The translations under genes were made by a program, and so were the position numbers. Shown in pieces: positions 42,655 through 52,062 of a stretch of 58,477 bases of DNA. The notes below the pieces were generated by a model. That model saw nothing but the letters and a program-made list of their open reading frames with translations, searched no databases and had not been told where the DNA came from. Positions within the stretch are counted from its first letter, which is position 1, and each line of letters starts with the position of its first letter. Source of the stretch: Prevotella sp. S7-1-8 (GTDB lineage Bacteria > Bacteroidota > Bacteroidia > Bacteroidales > Bacteroidaceae); assembly GCF_000758925.1 (NCBI RefSeq), contig NZ_JRNC01000003.1, positions 1 through 58,477 on the forward strand. The letters are read 5' to 3'.

Positions 42655-44412
42655 ATGACAACAGACATTTTTCCCCTTGCGTGGCAGCGAGCGGCGTGGC
42701 CGCTCGTGGCGGTTTGCGCGATGTCGCTCGCCTCGTGTGGCGACGAGTACGCCAACGACCGCTCTGTCTCGTCGGCCTACGTGCTGGACGTGAGCAGTCC
42801 CTCGCCCGCGTCGTTCGACAAGACAGAGAGTGGCAACTACACTGTCAAGAGCTACCGTCAGAGCGCGGACAAGAAACAAGAGTTTCCGGTGGCGTGGGCC
42901 GTGACGGGCTACGACGCCAACGACGACAACGTGTTTAGCATGGACGAGAAGCCCGATTGGCTCATCTCGCTGAGCAAGACGCGCGGCGAGGGTGGGCTGG
43001 AGGTGGAAAAAGGCAACGCCAAACTTGCGCCCACCCGTCTCGTGGACCATCTCGCCCCACGCAACGAGGCGCTGCGGCAGGCTGCGGAGCGAGGCTCCGC
43101 CGCGGAGCGCTATGACCTGTCGACGCATAAACCTGATGGCAGCCCCGCGCCGCGAAACACGGCTAATTGCTACCTCGTCAGTGCACCGGGCCATTACAAG
43201 CTGCCTCTTGTGTACGGTAATTCCATAGCCGATGACAAGACCAACGAGCGAGCTTATATCACCAAGAACAAGGGCAAGGGCATACTGTCTCACTTTGTGG
43301 ACCACGAGGGCAGGCCCATAGAGACACCATACATCAACGCGCAAAACGCTGCCCAACCGGCGGTGGCCGTCAAGGTGATATGGGCTGACGAGCCGGCATT
43401 GGTGACGAATGCCTCCATACAAGGGAGGGGCGTCGACAGCTACTTGTGCTTCGACGTGGCGCGCGAGCGCATCAAGAACGGCAATGTGGTGGTGGCGGCG
43501 GTAGACAGCAAGGGCGTGTGCCTATGGTCGTGGCACTTGTGGTTCGCGCCCACCGACGCACTCGACGTGGTGACATGCCTAAACAAAGACAACGTGCCCT
43601 ACAAGTTCTCGAAAGAGACGTTGGGATGGAAATACACCGAGTGGAAAGATCCTGTGGACGACCACGCGCGAACGGTGAGGGTGAGGATAGAGCAAGTGAC
43701 CGACAGTCCGGACCGCCAAACCGATGTCGTCACCATCACGCAGAAAAGTGGAAGCAAGCGCGATGGCTACTCCACGTTTTATCAGTTTGGCCGCAAGGAC
43801 GCTTTCCCCGGCATTGACAAAGGCCTGGCCGTGAGGGGGAAATACCGCAAGAACGCCGGCGATGTCATTTCCATCCCGAAAAGTATACAGAACCCCGCCT
43901 ACTTTTACATAGACGGCGAGAGTTGGGGCAAGGATTTCGGATGGCTCAACCTGTGGTCGATGGACAACACTGGCACTGGCATCAATGACAATCCGGTGGT
44001 CAAGACCGTTTACGACCCATGCCCACCAGGCTTCCGCCTGCCGTCGGCCGGTGCTTTCACGGGATTTAATTTTACCGGACTGTTTACCGGGCGCGAGGAA
44101 ATCAACGCCTCTGGTTCATGGAAAAGGGGGTGGCAATTCAATGGCAGGGTAAACGGCCATGCCGCCACTGTGTATTTCCCAGCATCGGGCTGCCGGAAGC
44201 ATAACGACGGCTGGCGAAAGGACATAGGCCGCAGAGGATACGACAGGGAAACCAAAGATGTGTACAACGAGCAGTGGGTGGGCTATTACTGGACGGCCAT
44301 GCCGTCAAGCCCAACTATTGGACGGGCCATGTACCACACGCCGAACGCCGTGGCGCCTATATTCGCCCATTACAGGGCCTCGGGTTTCTCCATACACCCC
44401 GTGGCCGAATAA
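42655..44412 (+). CDS. Large lipoprotein with FISUMP-like C-terminal region
   Basis: 585 residues from the ATG at 42655; an upstream TTG-initiated frame lies inside the hairpin and is rejected. The signal peptide ends in a lipobox (L-A-S-C, about residue 28), so it is outer-membrane anchored. The N-terminal 350 residues are beta-rich, like fimbrillin or surface-adhesin domains. The C-terminal part contains V-Y-D-P-C-P-P-G-F-R-L-P-S-A-G-A-F, the hallmark of Fibrobacter major paralogous-type domains common in Bacteroidales surface proteins. It precedes the TonB receptor by 40 bp. It could be its surface partner, as SusD is to SusC, but it is not SusD-like in sequence. Confidence 0.75.
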   Translation: MTTDIFPLAWQRAAWPLVAVCAMSLASCGDEYANDRSVSSAYVLDVSSPSPASFDKTESGNYTVKSYRQSADKKQEFPVAWAVTGYDANDDNVFSMDEKPDWLISLSKTRGEGGLEVEKGNAKLAPTRLVDHLAPRNEALRQAAERGSAAERYDLSTHKPDGSPAPRNTANCYLVSAPGHYKLPLVYGNSIADDKTNERAYITKNKGKGILSHFVDHEGRPIETPYINAQNAAQPAVAVKVIWADEPALVTNASIQGRGVDSYLCFDVARERIKNGNVVVAAVDSKGVCLWSWHLWFAPTDALDVVTCLNKDNVPYKFSKETLGWKYTEWKDPVDDHARTVRVRIEQVTDSPDRQTDVVTITQKSGSKRDGYSTFYQFGRKDAFPGIDKGLAVRGKYRKNAGDVISIPKSIQNPAYFYIDGESWGKDFGWLNLWSMDNTGTGINDNPVVKTVYDPCPPGFRLPSAGAFTGFNFTGLFTGREEINASGSWKRGWQFNGRVNGHAATVYFPASGCRKHNDGWRKDIGRRGYDRETKDVYNEQWVGYYWTAMPSSPTIGRAMYHTPNAVAPIFAHYRASGFSIHPVAE

Positions 44413-44452
44413 GCCCCAAGCATTTTTAACCATCCAGATCACCAAGACAAGC

Positions 44453-47209
44453 ATGACTACAAGAAGACCATTAGCCAGCGTGATGAGAAATGTCGCGCTA
44501 ACTTGCGCTCTTTTCATGGCCCCCACCGCCCTCTTTGCCCAAATAGACGGCAGGGTGGTGGCCAAGGGAACTAACGCGCCCATTATGGGGGCGAGCGTTA
44601 GCGTGACAGGCAAAAAGAAGGCTGGCACCGTGACGGACAAGAATGGACGTTTCAGCCTGAGTGCGCCACCCGGAACCACCATCAAAATATCGCACATAAG
44701 TTACAGGGCCATCAAGGCGCAAGCCAAGGCCTCGGGCACCTATTACCTCGCGCCCAGGGTGAACACGCTGAACGATGTGGTGGTGACGGCGCAAGAGGAT
44801 CACGGGCTGTCGAGTGCCTCCACCATCAGAAGGCACGCCATGGACCACTTGCAGCCATCAAGCTTCGGCGACTTGCTCGAGCTGCTGCCGGGAGGGAGGG
44901 CCAAAGACCCCCAACTGAACGTGCCCAACATCATCAAGCTGAGGGAGGTGCCTGTCAGGGACAAGAGATACAACACCACATCGCAAGGAGTGCGGTTTAT
45001 CATAGACGGCGCGCCCATCAGCACCAACGGCAACATGCAATACCTGGACGGAGCCGACGACCGCACGTCCACGAAGCGCAACTTTGCCAACGCTGGCGTG
45101 GACATGCGCACATTGGGAACGGACGACATTCAGGAGGTGACCATCGTGCGAGGCATACCTTCTGTCAAATATGGAGATCTCACCAGTGGTCTCGTCAAGG
45201 TGAAACGGCGCAAGGGAGGCAACGACATATCAGCGAGGTTCAAGGCTGACATGAACTCCAAGCTCTTCTACATAGCCAAGGGCGTAGAGTGGAAGCCGGC
45301 CAAGTTCTCAATTAATTTCAGCGCGGACTACCTCAACAACAAGTTTGAGCCGCGCAACCCGTTGGAGAACTACCAACGGCTCACGTTCTCCGTAAGATTT
45401 AACAAGGCATGGAGCACCAACTCGCACGACATCAGCTCCGCGCTTAACCTCGACTATGGCGGATCGTTTGACAATGAGAAAGTGGATCCGGAGTTTAACC
45501 ACGGCGGCGAGGACAAATACGTGTCGGAATACAACCGGTACGCGGCAAGCTGGACATTCAATCTCAACAGTAAGAAGGAGCGTTCCTATTTCAGGGACTT
45601 GGAACTGACGGCTTCTTACTCTTACCAAAAAGACTGGCTGGCGCGCACGCGAAGGGTCAACGTGACCAGTGGCACGCCTTCTGCCATGACCATGACGGAG
45701 GGAGAGAGCGACGCCGTGTTCATCACCCCATACCGTTATACCGCCACGCACACCGTGGACGGCAGGCCCACGAACCTCTTTCTCAAGGCCAACGCCACAT
45801 TCGCCGTGCCAAAAACAAAACATCCCAACAGTCTCATCGTGGGCGTGGATTACGACATGGACCGAAACTTGGGTGCCGGCCAAGTGTATGACCGGTTGCA
45901 CCCTGTGTATACGGGCGCCTCGTTCAGGCCGCGCAAGTACTCGGACATTCCCGCCACGCAGATGCTGTCCGTATACGCCGAGGAGCAGGCCACTTTTGCC
46001 ATAGGCGGCAACCGTCTCGAGATAGAAGCGGGAGTGCGCGGCGAGACCATGCTGGGACTTGGCAAGAGATTTGACATCAGAAACAAAGTATACGTGGACC
46101 CACGCGTGAACATGGGCTGGACGTTCCCACAGATAGACTTGGGGCAAGACCCACTTGTCTTCACGCTGACGGGCGGAGTGGGCAGGCACACCATGTTCCC
46201 GACCATAGACCAGCTCTACCCGGAGCCGGTGTACATGGACTTGGTGGAGATGAACTATTTCCATACCAACGCGAGTTACAGGCGCATGTACCTTATGACA
46301 TACGTCATAGACCCCACCAATAACCACTTGGCCCCCGCGCGAAACCTTAAATGGGAGATAAGGGGCGACATGGATTGGGGCGGAAACCGACTCACGCTGA
46401 CATACTTCAGAGAGGACATGAAGTCTGGCTTCAGGTTTATGGACGTGTTCTCGCCATTCGTTTACAGGGAGTTTGACACGGATGTCATAGACCATGAGAC
46501 GGTAAAGGCGCGTCCCGACGTAAACAATCTGCCGTACAAGACCGTGGCCGACCTGCGCTATTACAGCGACACCTCCAACGGAAGTCGCACGTTCAAGCAG
46601 GGAATAGAGTACACCTTGTCCACCATACGCTTCCCCATCGTGAACACGCGACTAACCATCACGGGGGCGTGGTTCAGGACAGAATATCACAACTCTCTCC
46701 CCATTCAGTACAAGCCATCGTTGCGTCTGAACGGCTCCGCGCTCAACTTGGTGGGCATATACAAGGATGACGACGGCTACATACGAGAGATGACAAACAC
46801 CAATTTCACTTTCGACACCGACATACCACGACTGAAATTGGGCTTCAGCCTTTCCGCGCAGTGCGTGTGGGTAACTGGCGAACAATCCATGAAAAAAGAA
46901 AACGTTCCCCTGCAATACATGGACGAGTCGGGGAAAGTGAGGCCTTTCGTCGAGGCCGACAAGCACGATGAGTACAAACAGTTTTTGGTGAGGCACCAAT
47001 ACAGCATGGCGGCGTTTGAATGGCAGACCATACCTTTTGAGATGAACCTCAACCTCAAGGCCACCAAGAAATTGTTCGGCGACAAGATGCGCATCGCCCT
47101 GTTCGTGAACAAACTGTGGGACGCGCACCCGGATTACGTGCGTAAGGGCATGACGCTGCGCCGATATGTCACCCCTTATTTTGGACTGGAAACTAACATA
47201 AAATTATGA
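44453..47209 (+). CDS. TonB-dependent outer-membrane receptor
   Basis: 918 residues from the ATG at 44453; the longer open frame overlaps the previous gene. Signal peptide M-T-T-R-R-P-L-A to L-F-A-Q. A carboxypeptidase-regulatory-like domain follows (G-R-V-V-A-K-G-T-N-A-P-I-M-G-A-S-V-S-V-T, about residues 32-105). Then comes a plug (N-D-V-V-V-T-A, I-I-D-G-A-P-I, I-Q-E-V-T-I-V-R-G-I-P-S-V-K-Y-G-D-L) and a 22-strand barrel to the end (Y-F-G-L-E-T-N-I-K-L). It imports a large ligand with energy from TonB. There is no SusD gene, and the overlapping and adjacent genes are lipoproteins, a predicted barrel protein and an M16 protease, which points to protein, peptide or metal-complex uptake rather than glycans (inference). 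Confidence 0.93.
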   Translation: MTTRRPLASVMRNVALTCALFMAPTALFAQIDGRVVAKGTNAPIMGASVSVTGKKKAGTVTDKNGRFSLSAPPGTTIKISHISYRAIKAQAKASGTYYLAPRVNTLNDVVVTAQEDHGLSSASTIRRHAMDHLQPSSFGDLLELLPGGRAKDPQLNVPNIIKLREVPVRDKRYNTTSQGVRFIIDGAPISTNGNMQYLDGADDRTSTKRNFANAGVDMRTLGTDDIQEVTIVRGIPSVKYGDLTSGLVKVKRRKGGNDISARFKADMNSKLFYIAKGVEWKPAKFSINFSADYLNNKFEPRNPLENYQRLTFSVRFNKAWSTNSHDISSALNLDYGGSFDNEKVDPEFNHGGEDKYVSEYNRYAASWTFNLNSKKERSYFRDLELTASYSYQKDWLARTRRVNVTSGTPSAMTMTEGESDAVFITPYRYTATHTVDGRPTNLFLKANATFAVPKTKHPNSLIVGVDYDMDRNLGAGQVYDRLHPVYTGASFRPRKYSDIPATQMLSVYAEEQATFAIGGNRLEIEAGVRGETMLGLGKRFDIRNKVYVDPRVNMGWTFPQIDLGQDPLVFTLTGGVGRHTMFPTIDQLYPEPVYMDLVEMNYFHTNASYRRMYLMTYVIDPTNNHLAPARNLKWEIRGDMDWGGNRLTLTYFREDMKSGFRFMDVFSPFVYREFDTDVIDHETVKARPDVNNLPYKTVADLRYYSDTSNGSRTFKQGIEYTLSTIRFPIVNTRLTITGAWFRTEYHNSLPIQYKPSLRLNGSALNLVGIYKDDDGYIREMTNTNFTFDTDIPRLKLGFSLSAQCVWVTGEQSMKKENVPLQYMDESGKVRPFVEADKHDEYKQFLVRHQYSMAAFEWQTIPFEMNLNLKATKKLFGDKMRIALFVNKLWDAHPDYVRKGMTLRRYVTPYFGLETNIKL

Positions 47210-47592
47210 AAAAAATTTTTCTTGCCATCGCAATCGCGGTCATGGCCATGACAACGCAAAGTTGCTTGCACGGCTACGAGGACTACGAAACCACAGCCGT
47301 GGTGGAGGTGGTCATTCCGGACAGCATAGAGTTGGTGCAAATGCAGGGTACGATAACCCTGCGAAACCTTAGCAATGGATACAAATACTCCTCGTCGGCG
47401 TTCAACCTGTCGAGCGTGCAAATGGATCTCATGCGAGGCGCTTACTCGCTGGAGGCGGAGGGAACGCTTAGGTTTGTGAACAAAAAAGACAAAGAAAAAA
47501 ACAAGGAGGTGAAATATTTCCGTTCCTCATCCGACTATGTGGAAATAACGGACCATCCCACCACGATCAAGGCCAAACTTATCTTCATGTAA
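47206..47592 (+). CDS. Small lipoprotein coupled to the TonB receptor
   Basis: 128 residues. The start overlaps the receptor stop by 4 bp (ATGA), so translation is coupled. The signal peptide ends T-T-Q-S-C (lipobox, Cys20). The mature part is beta-rich with no family I recognise; the segment Q-M-Q-G-T-I-T-L-R-N-L-S-N-G looks like one immunoglobulin-like domain, similar to the N-terminal part of the DUF4876 lipoproteins downstream. It may be a surface or periplasmic accessory of the receptor. Confidence 0.8.
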   Translation: MKKIFLAIAIAVMAMTTQSCLHGYEDYETTAVVEVVIPDSIELVQMQGTITLRNLSNGYKYSSSAFNLSSVQMDLMRGAYSLEAEGTLRFVNKKDKEKNKEVKYFRSSSDYVEITDHPTTIKAKLIFM

Positions 47593-47595
47593 TTT

Positions 47596-49107
47596 ATGGA
47601 CATACGCAAGCACATACTATTGGCGGCATTTATCGGCATATCCTGTGAGACTTGGTGCTCTCCCAAAGACACCACCGCCGTAGCCGAGCACAACGACAGG
47701 TGGATAAACCTGCTCGCGGCATACAGGGACAACCCCTCTTTCATGGACGGAGCTTTCCGGACATCGTACTCCGAACTGGGGCTTAAGGTCGACTTTGGCC
47801 ATGAGAGCAAAGCACTCATCCAACAAATGGGCGATCGGCACCTGTTGGGAAAGGCCTACGTGGACTCTTACCTCAAGTTGGGCAAGAAAGGAACGGTGTG
47901 GGGCGGGGCTTCCTACCAAATGGGAGAAAAGCGAAACTTACGTTTTTGCTCCACCTCTGACTATGAGTTGCTTTACCCCTACGTGATGGCCGACACCGTG
48001 GGCGGAAACATGCGAAACGAGCAATATGCCTTTTTCGGCGGGTACTCGCTGACGACGGGCAGGTGGGCGATAGGCGCGAACCTCAAGTTCAGGGCCGAGC
48101 ACGAATACCGCATGATAGACCCGCGACCGCGCGGCATAGCGACAGACTTGCGCATGGCCGTGGGAGCCAACGTGTCTTTGTGGAGATACAGGGTGGGCTT
48201 GGGCGCCGGCGCGAATATATACAAGCAAACGAACGACGTGGAATTTTACAATGAGCTGGGCGTGAAGCCCGAGTACCACATGACGGGGCTGGGCACCGAC
48301 TACCTGCGCTTTGCGGGAGCCAACCGCACGTGCTATTACAAAGGGTTGGGATTCGCGACAGACTTGCGCCTGCGCCCAAGGAGCGGCTCGGGAGTCTTTT
48401 TGTCGGCCGAATACCAACACACGCCCTACAAGAAGATACTCACGGACCTCAACGCGCTGCCCATATCCACGTTGTACGTTGACCAATCGCGTCTGCTTTT
48501 GGGCTGGAAGCAAGAAGGAAGAATAGGATGGAGCGTGTTTGGCGCGATGGACGCGCGCCGGCGCCAGGGCGACGAGCATATAGCCGGAAGTGCTTCGGGG
48601 TCCGAGTACAAGTCGCTCATCACGCTGACCATGTACAGACATTATCTATATGATTATTATGTGGGAGCCGCCATGCACATAGGGGGCAAGCACAGGTGGA
48701 CCCTTGAGGCCAAGGCCGGACAACAAGAACAAAGCTCGCGCTATATCATGCTGGAGCGCCTGATGGAGGTGAGAAAGGCCTACGTCCAAGCGAATTTGCA
48801 ATATGTCGCGAGAATAGCGGGATGCGTGTTTTGCGAATGGGACTCGGCCATCACGAGAATGGTCAACAAATCAAGCAGGCGCGTTATGCCATACGCCACG
48901 ATGGACAAGCTCACCACGGCGTTGACAGACGACACTTTTGCCGTGATGGCGGGTAGCTACACAAGCGTGTCCTCACGAATAAAAATAATGTACCAGCCCA
49001 AAATGTGGAAAGGAGCGGGGCCATTTGTCGAGGTGGGGGGTAGCCACGCCAAACTGTCAGACCGAGTGCATGCCGAGTTAAAGGCCACTGTAGGTGTGGC
49101 TTTCTAA
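47596..49107 (+). CDS. Predicted outer-membrane beta-barrel protein (DUF6850-like)
   Basis: 503 residues, starting 3 bp after the previous stop codon. Signal sequence M-D-I-R-K-H-I-L-L-A-A-F-I-G-I-S-C-E-T-W-C-S. The rest alternates aromatic and polar residues in strands of barrel length (for example W-A-I-G-A-N-L-K-F-R-A-E-H-E-Y, H-L-L-G-K-A-Y-V-D-S-Y) and ends in a terminal strand A-E-L-K-A-T-V-G-V-A-F. I believe it is of the Bacteroidetes DUF6850 type found next to DUF4876 lipoproteins and TonB receptors. Function unknown; it may be a second pore or a ligand-binding barrel in the same complex. Confidence 0.72.
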   Translation: MDIRKHILLAAFIGISCETWCSPKDTTAVAEHNDRWINLLAAYRDNPSFMDGAFRTSYSELGLKVDFGHESKALIQQMGDRHLLGKAYVDSYLKLGKKGTVWGGASYQMGEKRNLRFCSTSDYELLYPYVMADTVGGNMRNEQYAFFGGYSLTTGRWAIGANLKFRAEHEYRMIDPRPRGIATDLRMAVGANVSLWRYRVGLGAGANIYKQTNDVEFYNELGVKPEYHMTGLGTDYLRFAGANRTCYYKGLGFATDLRLRPRSGSGVFLSAEYQHTPYKKILTDLNALPISTLYVDQSRLLLGWKQEGRIGWSVFGAMDARRRQGDEHIAGSASGSEYKSLITLTMYRHYLYDYYVGAAMHIGGKHRWTLEAKAGQQEQSSRYIMLERLMEVRKAYVQANLQYVARIAGCVFCEWDSAITRMVNKSSRRVMPYATMDKLTTALTDDTFAVMAGSYTSVSSRIKIMYQPKMWKGAGPFVEVGGSHAKLSDRVHAELKATVGVAF

Positions 49108-49142
49108 GAAATATTGTTTTACCAATTAATAACCAAAGAAAA

Positions 49143-50582
49143 ATGTATATGAGTCGATTAAAAACATCTATGGCTGTCGTGGCCTTCATGGGCTTGCTCT
49201 CAGCGTGCAGCGACAACGCGGACGAATTTTTGAACACAGATTCGAGGATGGCCAAAAATTTATCAGCCAACGTGTCAAGGGAGATAGTAAGCCATACTTT
49301 CACCTTTGACGTGCCGGCGGAGACCAAGAATGCGGACTTCGTGGACTGTAAGGCCATCTTGACCAACGTGGAAACGCAAAAGAAGGATACCATCAGCGTC
49401 TTCACAAAAAAAGGCAATCAATATACGGGCGAGCTGTCCATACAGGAGGGCACGTACAACATCGAGATGCAAGGCAAGGTGAAATATATCATCGATGTGA
49501 ACAACTACAAGAAGAAATTGCCAAAAGCCATGATTAAAAAAAATATCAGGGAGGTGGAGGCTATGGTGAAGACAGACATGCCACCCATCAACATACAAAA
49601 GGGAGGTGACAAGAACACCAATGTGAGGCTGAAAGTGCGCAACCGTCACGAGGGCCTGCTCATCTCGGAGATTTTCTACGCTCACACCACAGACCCCGAA
49701 GGACACATATACGTTGACGACACATACATGAAAATAGCCAACAACAGCGACACGGTCATTTACGCCGACGGACTGGCGTTCGTGGAGACGTTTTTCACCA
49801 GCGACGACAAGCACGACTACCAGCCAGACATCATGAGCCAGGCCATGACCATCAATACCATATACGTGATACCCGGAAGCGGCAAGGAACATCCCATACA
49901 GCCCGGCAAGGAAATCACCATCGCGCTCACGGCAGAGGACCATACCAAGCATAACCCCAACTCCATAGACTTGAGCAAAGCCGACTTCGAGATTTACGAC
50001 CAAAGCGAAGGCGACAAAGACATGCCCAACGTGCCCAACATGTTGAACTGGTATCCCGGTTTCACGGGTACTTTTGCTTTTCACGATAGGGGAGTGAAAT
50101 CTTATGCCATTGTCAGCCCGATGGCAATGTATAAACAAAATATGGAAAATTTCCGCTACCAGTTCCAGTACCGTTTCAGCTTTAACGGATTTGGGATGGA
50201 CATGAATGAGAATGAGTTTTTCATGCCAAACGCTTGGGTCGTGGATTGCGTGAATCTCTCCGTTGTCGGAGGAAACCATCAGTGGTTGTGCGCCTCGGAA
50301 ACACTTGACAAAGGATATGCCCACTGTGGGGTGACCGACTTCGATGACGGACGATACAACCACTCCGTGGTGCGCAAGCGCGAGGGCCACAATTACGTGG
50401 AGGAAGACGCCAATATCAAAGGAGCTCCCGTGGAGTCGGAATGGTGGATAGACCAAAACTTGTCCCTTGGCGGCAAGTGGATAGACACCAACAACTCGTC
50501 AGAAGACTTCGTGAGCAACTCATGCCCCACATTCATGCAGATGAAATTGAAGAAGACGGGCATCAGGAGAATACACATGTAA
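49143..50582 (+). CDS. DUF4876 lipoprotein (copy 1)
   Basis: 479 residues. The signal peptide ends L-L-S-A-C (lipobox, about residue 22). A first beta domain (about 40-115) is followed by the DUF4876 region, with G-L-L-I-S-E-I-F-Y, Y-M-K-I-A-N-N-S-D-T-V-I-Y-A-D-G-L, D-Y-Q-P-D-I-M, I-Y-V-I-P-G-S-G-K and N-P-N-S-I-D-L-S-K-A-D-F-E. The core resembles lamin-tail-like domains (inference). It is strongly related to the gene at 50647, so a tandem duplication. In Bacteroidetes DUF4876 genes travel with TonB receptors; it may bind the ligand at the cell surface. Confidence 0.88.
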   Translation: MYMSRLKTSMAVVAFMGLLSACSDNADEFLNTDSRMAKNLSANVSREIVSHTFTFDVPAETKNADFVDCKAILTNVETQKKDTISVFTKKGNQYTGELSIQEGTYNIEMQGKVKYIIDVNNYKKKLPKAMIKKNIREVEAMVKTDMPPINIQKGGDKNTNVRLKVRNRHEGLLISEIFYAHTTDPEGHIYVDDTYMKIANNSDTVIYADGLAFVETFFTSDDKHDYQPDIMSQAMTINTIYVIPGSGKEHPIQPGKEITIALTAEDHTKHNPNSIDLSKADFEIYDQSEGDKDMPNVPNMLNWYPGFTGTFAFHDRGVKSYAIVSPMAMYKQNMENFRYQFQYRFSFNGFGMDMNENEFFMPNAWVVDCVNLSVVGGNHQWLCASETLDKGYAHCGVTDFDDGRYNHSVVRKREGHNYVEEDANIKGAPVESEWWIDQNLSLGGKWIDTNNSSEDFVSNSCPTFMQMKLKKTGIRRIHM

Positions 50583-50601
50583 ACATCTTATATAAAGTCA
50601 G

Positions 50602-50633
50602 AGAGGAGGAGGGCAGCCGTCCTCTTCCTCTCA
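50602..50633 (+). promoter_or_regulatory. Perfect 14-bp intra-operon hairpin before the second DUF4876 gene
   Basis: Left arm 50602-50615 and right arm 50620-50633 pair at all 14 positions in RNA (two G-U pairs) around an AGCC loop. No T run follows. It ends 13 nt before the ATG at 50647. It could be an mRNA processing or stability element setting the ratio of the two copies. Confidence 0.75.
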
Positions 50634-50646
50634 TCAACCAATCCAC

Positions 50647-52014
50647 ATGAAAAAAAATATTCATCTCGCATTAATGGTTGTCGTCGTTCTTCTTTGCTCG
50701 TGCGTCAATGACGAAATGCCGGAGCAAGAGGCAAGAATGGTCAAACACACCATCTCGCTCACGATGCCATACGACGTGCAAGACCCCAAGCCGTCGAACG
50801 TCAGGGCCGAGCTGACAAACATACAAACCAAAAAGACCTACGAGGCCACTCACTTCAAGATGTCAGGGGGGATGCTCACTGACGAAATATCGTTGCCTGA
50901 GGGGCTCTACAGCGTAAAGGTGGACGGCAACCTGACGTACAAGATGGAAATCGTGGACCCGACCAAAAAGACCAACAAAAAGAATGCCGTTAAAACTCGC
51001 ACGCTCAAGGCCACGCTCAAGGCCACGCGCGAGAACGTGAGAATAAAAGCCAGTGACAGTGTCGAGGACACGCGCTTGGCCCTCAACGTGTACAGCGCAA
51101 ACGAGGGATTTCTCATCACGGAGATATATTTTACGGGTAGCACCACGCCAGACGGATACATGTACACCGACGACCAATACATCAAGTTCGGCAACAATAG
51201 CGACACGGTGATGTACGCCGACGGTTTGGCATTTATAGAGACCTTCTTCACCAGCGACGACTTGCACGACTACCAGCCCAACATTATGGACAAGGCCATG
51301 ACCATTGTGACCATCTATGTCATACCCGGCTCCGGCAAGGATGTCCCCGTGAAGCCCGGGGAGGAGATCACCATCGCCATTACCGCCGAGGACCACACGC
51401 TCATAAACCCCAACTCCATAGACTTGAGCAAAGCTGACTTTGAGATTTACGACAGCTGCACGCACCCCGAAGGCGACCACGACGTGCCTGGCGTGCCCAA
51501 CCTTGACAACTGGTACGGGGGCTTCGAGGGATGTTTCGTGTTCCACACGCGAGGTGTCAAGTCGTATGGCATAGCTCGCCCCATGGTGGACAAAAAAACG
51601 TACATGACCCAATTCCGCTATCATTTCGGCTACATATTCAGGCAGGGAGACTTTGTTGTCCCGATGAACGAATATGAGTATTACATGCCCAACGAGTGGG
51701 TGCTCGACGCGGTCAACCTGTCTGTGCCGGCGGCGCACGAGTGGCTGCTCACGTCACCGCGCTTGGACAAGGGCTACACTTATTGTGGACACGTGGACTT
51801 CGACGAGACGCGCTACACCCACGCGGTGATACGCAAACGGGTGGGACACAAGTACGTGGAAGAGTCGGCCATCATCAACAACGTACCCGGCACTTGGATG
51901 GTGGACCAAAATTTCGGCGAGAAAGGCAAATGGATAGACACCAACAACTCCACCGAGGATTTCGTGCCAAACGCCCAACCTTCCTATTTCGCCAAGAAAC
52001 TCAGAAACCTTTAA
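50647..52014 (+). CDS. DUF4876 lipoprotein (copy 2)
   Basis: 455 residues with a lipobox (V-L-L-C-S-C, about residue 19). Same layout as copy 1: a short beta domain, then N-E-G-F-L-I-T-E-I-Y-F-T-G, Y-I-K-F-G-N-N-S-D-T-V-M-Y-A-D-G-L, Y-V-I-P-G-S-G-K and N-P-N-S-I-D-L-S-K-A-D-F-E-I-Y, with I-D-T-N-N-S-T-E-D-F-V at the end. The two copies differ most in the N-terminal 120 residues and in a middle segment (about residues 310-350), which could give different binding specificities. It is preceded by a strong hairpin and followed by the M16 protease gene 48 bp later. Confidence 0.88.
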   Translation: MKKNIHLALMVVVVLLCSCVNDEMPEQEARMVKHTISLTMPYDVQDPKPSNVRAELTNIQTKKTYEATHFKMSGGMLTDEISLPEGLYSVKVDGNLTYKMEIVDPTKKTNKKNAVKTRTLKATLKATRENVRIKASDSVEDTRLALNVYSANEGFLITEIYFTGSTTPDGYMYTDDQYIKFGNNSDTVMYADGLAFIETFFTSDDLHDYQPNIMDKAMTIVTIYVIPGSGKDVPVKPGEEITIAITAEDHTLINPNSIDLSKADFEIYDSCTHPEGDHDVPGVPNLDNWYGGFEGCFVFHTRGVKSYGIARPMVDKKTYMTQFRYHFGYIFRQGDFVVPMNEYEYYMPNEWVLDAVNLSVPAAHEWLLTSPRLDKGYTYCGHVDFDETRYTHAVIRKRVGHKYVEESAIINNVPGTWMVDQNFGEKGKWIDTNNSTEDFVPNAQPSYFAKKLRNL

Positions 52015-52062
52015 CCTGTCAAGCGGCGCGACCGCAAGACCAGAACCTTTTTTAAAACAAAA

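Noticed and set aside
45308..46495. 395-residue minus-strand open frame
   Set aside because: Antisense to the TonB receptor barrel; no signal, motif or promoter.
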